This document shows positions 60,001 through 64,000 of a stretch of DNA of 64,000 nucleotides, piece by piece. Each line of letters starts with the position of its first letter. Within the stretch, counting starts at the first letter, position 1. Under the pieces are notes generated by a model. That model saw only the letters and a list, made by a program, of their open reading frames with translations, searched no databases and was not told where the DNA came from. This stretch comes from Lachnoclostridium sp. UBA5725 (GTDB lineage Bacteria; Bacillota; Clostridia; Lachnospirales; Lachnospiraceae): the NCBI GenBank assembly GCA_002419585.1, contig DIGJ01000010.1, positions 62,001 to 126,000 of the forward strand, in the 5' to 3' direction. The position numbers and the translations under genes were made by a program.

Positions 60001-60357
60001 AAGCATGAAGAAGAAGCAAAAAATGAGAACTATATTTTTATTCAGACAAGAGGAAATGATCTTCTGGATATGTACAAACAGTTTTTGGGTTCAGTAGAGG
60101 CTGTACTTTTACTAAAAGATGGGGAAAAAGCAGTGGAAGAAGATAATCGAAATAGGGATTTAGTGGATATCGAAGAAACGTTAAAGGATATTTGTGGATT
60201 AATTGCCGATTATGAAGATGAACTAGCAATTGATAAACTTGAAATGTTAAAAAAGGTTACGCTTACTCCAAAGTTAAGTGAAAAAGTGATAAATGCATTG
60301 GATGAACTAAAAATGCTGAACTATAGTTTGGCGCTGAAGATTTTGAGTGAAGAATAG
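57019..60357 (+). CDS. giant hybrid histidine kinase: 7TM-GGDEF*-HisKA-HATPase-REC-HPt
   Basis: This 1112-residue protein has seven or eight N-terminal membrane helices (~5-215), a degenerate GGDEF domain (~225-370; RLDGDNIAI for RxGGDEF), a coiled coil, HisKA with His425 in FLANMSHEIRTPMNA, HATPase (GFGIKKD, GTGLGLSICK), a pseudo-receiver (~665-765), a true receiver with Asp829 in LIFLDHMMPVMDG, and HPt with His975 in AHALKSVAASVGA. All phosphorelay residues are present, so it can run His-Asp-His transfer internally. The final output is likely a separate receiver such as the one at 52.2 kb (inference). The membrane part resembles that of the EAL enzyme at 39.4 kb. It starts 23 bp after dapL. 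Confidence 0.9.
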   Translation: MLGQIPFNIEFELAAIVIFIITMFYTYSGKNLPNLVNRIYKIMLSVAFATTILDLFTVFSIWNSHIIPVEVNYMLNYCYLFLQNMMTPILFLYIYLLTEEKERDWSFYTYFIPMLVIIMSFFVTPMTGFIFYFDESMNYHRGPGMKVLYICAFIYLLLSLIVTIKNRKNLNKGQRCAIGLIVTITIAALIIQSIWRHILLGGFVTAISSLIIYISLQNPEEQIDYTTGIFNQTAAITMLSDYFKQNQPFFMVVLAIDQFRYINETYGFQMGDSLLRNISKYLTGIVPNCAYRLDGDNIAIIFEPELISLETVIEEIRRRFKREWSIGDDNVRLSTCICCISCPQDAQTVTEILDTINNSIMDAKEIGSGTIIYASEHIENREKKIGELEEQKSLLENITKEAEAARVEAERADRTKSIFLANMSHEIRTPMNAILGMTELVLRDEVSNQVRENVENIKSAGESLLTIINDILDISKIESGKLEIVNDRYFLSSIIHDITNMICSRMRDKKIEFLLEVDHNLPNELMGDELRIRQILLNLLTNAVKFTNKGHVRLSIQGDIEEEYVNLHIAVEDTGFGIKKDDLGHLFESFVRFDGVKTRQIEGTGLGLSICKQLLDLMEGEIFLNSEYEKGSTFYINLKQKIFSKHPMIEVVGKELIKPLVILQEESDTQMLQVLKNLGVNATFEIEAESVWTVLQDVKFSHVFMPYSIYQKKKELVNELSLNTKVIVITEFGQYLESVGYLSSIQKPVYCQNVGDAINGVLHTKVKKELHDTFIAPEAKVLIVDDNAVNLKVAEGLLKPYKMQITKALNGEECLELVKQNQYDLIFLDHMMPVMDGVETLTKIRAMDGDYYKNVTMIALTANAIRGIREMFIESGFNDYISKPMDIGRLDEVLREHLPARLIKKDEETRKNKQEVFPYKIPNVDTQLGVSQCFGSVELYFELLRTIMLEGKIKHRIMKEYIATDNIKSYMIEAHALKSVAASVGANELSKLAKKHEEEAKNENYIFIQTRGNDLLDMYKQFLGSVEAVLLLKDGEKAVEEDNRNRDLVDIEETLKDICGLIADYEDELAIDKLEMLKKVTLTPKLSEKVINALDELKMLNYSLALKILSEE

Positions 60358-60368
60358 AGGATAAATGT

Positions 60369-62822
60369 ATGACTAGACAGGAATGGATGAACAAAATACA
60401 AAAACAAGTAATCCTATTAGATGGGGCAACGGGATCGAATCTTATGATAAAAGGGATGCCAATGGGAGTATGCCCTGAAAAATGGATATTGGAACACCAG
60501 GAAGTATTGCAACAACTCCAAATGGATTTTATCGAAGCTGGTTCCGATATCATTTTTGCACCAACCTTTACCTGTAATCGGATTAAGCTTTCGGAGTACG
60601 GACTTGAGAGCGAAGTAAAAAAGATGAATCAAAGCCTGGTAAGTATTTCAAAGCAGGCAATTGAAAACATGAAAAGCCAAGGAATGGATCGGGACGTCTA
60701 CGTAGCTGGTAATATTACAATGACAGGAAAGCAGTTATATCCGATCGGGAATCTCGAGTTTGAAGAACTGGTTTTGGTATACAAAGAACAGGTGGAGGCA
60801 CTTGTTCTTGCAGGAGTCGATTTGTTTGCGATTGAGACGATGATGAGTTTACAAGAATGCAGAGCAGCAGTTCTTGCAATAAAGGAGTCCTGTGATCTTC
60901 CAATTATGGTGACTTTGACTTTTCAGGAGGACTTACGCACGCTTTATGGTACGGACCCTATTACTGCGGCAGTTGTAATGGAAGCGATGGGGGTAGATGC
61001 AGTGGGTGTGAATTGTTCCACTGGTCCAGAAAAGATGAGTGATGTCCTAAGACTCATGAAAGAATATACCAATATTCCCCTAATTGCGAAACCAAATGCA
61101 GGGCTTCCGAAGCTCATTGATGGGAAGACCGTGTACGATATGGAGGAGGTCAGCTTTGCAAAAGAGACAGTCAAACTAATTGAAGCTGGTGCATCTATTT
61201 TGGGAGGATGCTGCGGAACGACACCAAAGCATATTGCCTGCTTAAAAGAAGAAATAGAGAAAGTAACTGTACCGAAATGGGATGTAAAAAAACGAAGACT
61301 ACTAACAACAGAACGAAACACGATAGAAATTGATTTAGAGGGTAAGTTTCTCGTAGTAGGTGAGCGGATTAATCCAACTGGAAAGAAAGTACTTCAAGCA
61401 CAATTACGGGAAGGAAATCTGGATATGGTTATAACGATGGCAGAAGAACAGGAAGAACAGGGTGCCTCGATTCTGGACATCAATATGGGGATGAACGGAA
61501 TCGACGAAGACGATATGATGCAAAAAGTAATTTACGAGGTACTGAAGGTTTCAAGTCTTCCACTTTGTATTGATTCCAGCCACATCTGTGTTATCGAGCA
61601 TGCCCTACGCATTTATCCAGGCCGAGCATTAATTAATTCCATCAGCCTTGAAAAAGAAAAATTTGAAAAATTGATTCCGATTGCCAAAAAGTACGGAGCA
61701 ATGTTTATCTTATTGCCGCTTTCCGATGCCGGATTACCAAATAATCTGGAAGAAAAGAAAGAGATTATTCATAAGATTATAGAGCGTGCCTATAGCCTTG
61801 GATTAACGAAAGAGGATATTATTGTCGATGGTCTGGTCACTACAATCGGTGCAAATAAGCTGGCAGCAATTGAGACATTAGAAACAATACGTTATTGCAA
61901 AAACGAACTATCGTTAGCAACCATTTGTGGTTTGTCCAATATTTCGTTTGGCTTACCAGAGCGTATCTTTGTAAATAGCACATTTTTGTCTTTTGCGATT
62001 AAAGAAGGACTTACGATGGCTATTGCAAATCCATCGCAGGATCTGCTTATGAATGTTGCGTTTGCTTCGGATCTACTTCTTAACAAAGAAGAAGCCTCCA
62101 ATCGCTACATTGACCGAGTATCCAAGCATCCGCTTACTCTGACTGCGAATGTGACCGAAAAGGAAAAACCAGTTAAAAAAGAAGATAACACACCTGACCG
62201 ACATCCGATTTATCTGGATGTATTAAAGGGAAATAGCCGTGTGATTCTAAATGATGTGAAAGCAGCACTGGAAGCTGGGGAAAAACCTTCGGATATTGTG
62301 GACAAGATGTTAATCCCTGCAATCAATGAAACAGGGGAATTGTTTGATCAACAGATCTACTTTTTGCCGCAACTAATCAGCAGTGCAGAAGCTATGAAAA
62401 AGGCAATTGATTATTTGGAACCTTTGCTAAATCAGGAGGGTAAAAACAAATCACTTGGAACGGTTGTAATGGCGACCGTAGCTGGTGATATTCATGATAT
62501 TGGTAAGAATTTGGTGGTATTAATGCTAAAAAATTATGGGTTTGATGTTATTGATTTGGGAAAAGATGTCCCAGCGGAAGAAATCATTCGAGTTGCAAAA
62601 GAAAGCAATGCGGATGTGATAGGATTGTCTGCGCTTATGACGACTACCATGATGGAAATGAAGCACGTAGTAGAACTTGTGAGAAAAGAAAATTTGAAAT
62701 CGCTGATTGTGATTGGTGGTGCTGTAATTACACAAAGTTATGCGGATGAAATTGGAGCAGACGGCTACTCAAAAGATGCGAAAGAAGCCGTGCTGCTCGT
62801 CAAACGATTACTCAGTATATAA
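60369..62822 (+). CDS. B12-dependent methionine synthase-like protein (MetH without activation domain)
   Basis: An 817-residue protein with three modules: homocysteine methyltransferase barrel (~1-300; zinc Cys in VNCSTGP and GGCCGTT), pterin/tetrahydrofolate-binding barrel (~320-600; VGERINPTGKK and LDINMGMNG), and a cobalamin-binding cap plus Rossmann domain (~630-817; DIHDIGKN with the cobalt-ligating His). The C-terminal SAM-binding activation domain of E. coli MetH (~330 residues) is absent, as is common in anaerobes, so reactivation of cob(II)alamin needs another protein. It starts 11 bp after the hybrid kinase gene. No cobalamin riboswitch or S-box precedes it. Confidence 0.9.
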   Translation: MTRQEWMNKIQKQVILLDGATGSNLMIKGMPMGVCPEKWILEHQEVLQQLQMDFIEAGSDIIFAPTFTCNRIKLSEYGLESEVKKMNQSLVSISKQAIENMKSQGMDRDVYVAGNITMTGKQLYPIGNLEFEELVLVYKEQVEALVLAGVDLFAIETMMSLQECRAAVLAIKESCDLPIMVTLTFQEDLRTLYGTDPITAAVVMEAMGVDAVGVNCSTGPEKMSDVLRLMKEYTNIPLIAKPNAGLPKLIDGKTVYDMEEVSFAKETVKLIEAGASILGGCCGTTPKHIACLKEEIEKVTVPKWDVKKRRLLTTERNTIEIDLEGKFLVVGERINPTGKKVLQAQLREGNLDMVITMAEEQEEQGASILDINMGMNGIDEDDMMQKVIYEVLKVSSLPLCIDSSHICVIEHALRIYPGRALINSISLEKEKFEKLIPIAKKYGAMFILLPLSDAGLPNNLEEKKEIIHKIIERAYSLGLTKEDIIVDGLVTTIGANKLAAIETLETIRYCKNELSLATICGLSNISFGLPERIFVNSTFLSFAIKEGLTMAIANPSQDLLMNVAFASDLLLNKEEASNRYIDRVSKHPLTLTANVTEKEKPVKKEDNTPDRHPIYLDVLKGNSRVILNDVKAALEAGEKPSDIVDKMLIPAINETGELFDQQIYFLPQLISSAEAMKKAIDYLEPLLNQEGKNKSLGTVVMATVAGDIHDIGKNLVVLMLKNYGFDVIDLGKDVPAEEIIRVAKESNADVIGLSALMTTTMMEMKHVVELVRKENLKSLIVIGGAVITQSYADEIGADGYSKDAKEAVLLVKRLLSI

Positions 62823-62840
62823 ATCGGTATAGAATAAAAA

Positions 62841-63605
62841 TTAGATTGGCTCGGTTTTCACAAATTTACGTTTTAAAAATAAAAACCCTTTTTTAAACCA
62901 ATTTTGAGACTCCATAAACATAACATTTAATTCTTTATAGGAAAGCTGCTTGGTCTCTATAAAAATATCAAGCATTCGCTCCGCCAGGAATCCAAATACT
63001 CTTGATTCATAGACGGAGTAGTCCGAAATATCCAACTTTTTTTCGATTTCGAAGAGAATAGCAAAGAGCCATTCACAATATTCATCAAAATAATCTTTTC
63101 GCATGATAAACATATTAAACATATGTGCAGCTGTTCGATTCATAACAGTATCATAGGCAGCTGCATATTTTTTATAGTCTTTTTTGATGATGTCACCAAG
63201 CATATCAATGCCTTCTTTGTGATGGGCATGTATGTAGTGTGAGTAATTGGTTTCAACAAAGTAATTTCTTTTTTTCGGAAGAATAATATCGGTTTCCTTT
63301 AAGAGATTTTCTAGCTCTTTACTACTAAGAATACTTGAAAATTTATCTCCCTTTTTACGAAATGTAAAATGCCGACGGTAATGAACAAGACCGATATAGT
63401 CAGCCTCCAGATTTTTATATGCCCAGTAAATACCTGTTAATTCACAAAAAGTTGAGTTCTTCGTAGAGATATTATCTCCGGTATTATCACCGATATAACC
63501 AAGTTCGAGGTTTTTACCTTCTTTTCCAACATGAATCGGAAGATAAATTTCGTCCGTTGGCATACGATATTCTTTATGAGCAGCAACTAATATTTTTACA
63601 TTCAT
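62841..63605 (-). CDS. DUF4422 glycosyltransferase-like protein
   Basis: A 254-residue protein of the DUF4422 family, found in capsule and teichoic-acid clusters and thought to be a GT-A-like glycosyltransferase. Recognised blocks are VKILVAAHKEYRMP at the N-terminus, NSTFCELTGIYWAYKN, YIGLVHYRRHF, DIILPKKRNYFVE and NMFIMRKDYFDEYCEWLF. The ATG at 63605 is chosen because the family starts there; a TTG seven codons upstream is in frame. It is divergent from the licD gene, so the right edge begins a surface-glycan locus that continues outside the window. Confidence 0.85.
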   Translation of the reverse strand: MNVKILVAAHKEYRMPTDEIYLPIHVGKEGKNLELGYIGDNTGDNISTKNSTFCELTGIYWAYKNLEADYIGLVHYRRHFTFRKKGDKFSSILSSKELENLLKETDIILPKKRNYFVETNYSHYIHAHHKEGIDMLGDIIKKDYKKYAAAYDTVMNRTAAHMFNMFIMRKDYFDEYCEWLFAILFEIEKKLDISDYSVYESRVFGFLAERMLDIFIETKQLSYKELNVMFMESQNWFKKGFLFLKRKFVKTEPI

Positions 63606-63732
63606 TTCATTTTGTCCCACTTTCAAAAAATAATTGTTCTTTTATCTTGCAAAAGATAAGTTAGTATTTTAGAATTATAGCAATAATGTACAAAAAAAGC
63701 AATGGAACCCAAACCCTTTAAGGAGAACAGAC

Positions 63733-64000
63733 ATGGATATAGATAAGAAGCAGTTAAGCCCGCTTCATGAATATGAAAGAGACGCATTGGAACAGTTTAT
63801 CAATGTATGCGCAAAAAATAAATTAGAGTATTATGTGATTGGAGGAACTTTACTTGGTGCAGTAAGGCATCATGGATTTATTCCTTGGGATGATGATATC
63901 GATGTAGCGATGCCAAGGGATTCTTATGAGAAATTTATAAAGATTTTTTCAAAGTATCTGCCGGATTACTTAGTGGTGGAATCTCCATATAATAAGCCGG
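63733..64000 (+). CDS. LicD family phosphotransferase (partial, runs off the edge)
   Basis: The first 89 codons are visible. YYVIGGTLLGAVRHHGFIPW followed by DDDIDVAMPR is the LicD nucleotidyltransferase-fold signature with the metal-binding Asp residues, so the enzyme likely transfers a phospho-choline-type group or related substituent to a surface glycan or teichoic acid. It starts with ATG after AAGGAGAA. It diverges from the DUF4422 gene, with 127 bp between the starts, and forms the left end of a surface-glycan cluster beyond the window. Confidence 0.88.
   Translation, partial: MDIDKKQLSPLHEYERDALEQFINVCAKNKLEYYVIGGTLLGAVRHHGFIPWDDDIDVAMPRDSYEKFIKIFSKYLPDYLVVESPYNKP

Noticed and set aside
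60358..60368. Cobalamin riboswitch for the MetH-like gene
   Set aside because: Only 11 bp separate it from the preceding gene.

Overview
The window reads as chromosomal DNA of a low-GC, Gram-positive anaerobe of the Clostridia, most likely Lachnospiraceae in the Clostridium phytofermentans neighbourhood (inference from gene content and codon use; no rRNA marker is present). Supporting signs are AT-rich intergenic DNA, strong AGGAGG ribosome sites, lipoproteins with LxGC boxes, no outer-membrane genes, DapL lysine synthesis, a class-I-type hybrid cluster protein, YesM/YesN-type sugar sensing and a PdaB-like deacetylase. No tRNA, rRNA, CRISPR array, integrase or transposase gene was found.

Layout. 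1-9.2 kb holds housekeeping and small accessory genes: an oxidoreductase fragment and an SDR enzyme, a yjdF riboswitch with its yjdF gene, a TfoX-C protein, an S66 peptidase, metY, a decayed ABC exporter, greA, two unknown genes, trpS and a pyridoxal kinase. 9.2-21.5 kb is one tightly packed exopolysaccharide operon: pelD-pelE-pelA(DUF2194)-pelF-pelG followed by a CotH kinase lipoprotein, a VTC domain protein, a DUF4956 membrane protein and a DUF4832 glycosidase-like protein. 21.5-28 kb has an ECF S component/TudS-like desulfidase pair and a nitrosative-stress group (Crp/Fnr regulator, hcp, DUF1858 protein, unknown gene, hemerythrin) that share an 18-bp operator. 28-34 kb encodes surface proteins (a Trp/Asp-rich Ig-repeat protein, a Big-type repeat protein), a deacetylase and an O-antigen-ligase-like protein. 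34-39 kb is an alpha-galactoside locus. 39-53.7 kb combines an EAL phosphodiesterase, an mglBAC galactose importer with its two-component sensor and two extra binding proteins, a REC/HPt pair and a PilZ protein. 53.8-64 kb has glnA with an ANTAR regulator, dapL, a very large hybrid kinase, a B12-dependent methionine synthase-like protein, a DUF4422 glycosyltransferase and the start of a licD gene.

How it fits together. PelD keeps a c-di-GMP I-site motif, a PilZ protein is also a predicted c-di-GMP receptor, and an intact EAL domain could degrade the signal, so polysaccharide production is probably under c-di-GMP control. Hcp, hemerythrin and DUF1858 form a predicted NO/hydroxylamine defence and Fe-S repair regulon.

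The least explained signals are two families of non-coding structured repeats. Family I is large nested palindromes of 700-800 bp at 25.6 kb and 45.8 kb, with a separable core module that is also found inverted. Family II is 80-180 bp hairpins with a shared motif, one at each of three convergent gene junctions (6.1, 23.0 and 39.3 kb). In both, stem sequences change between copies while pairing is kept.
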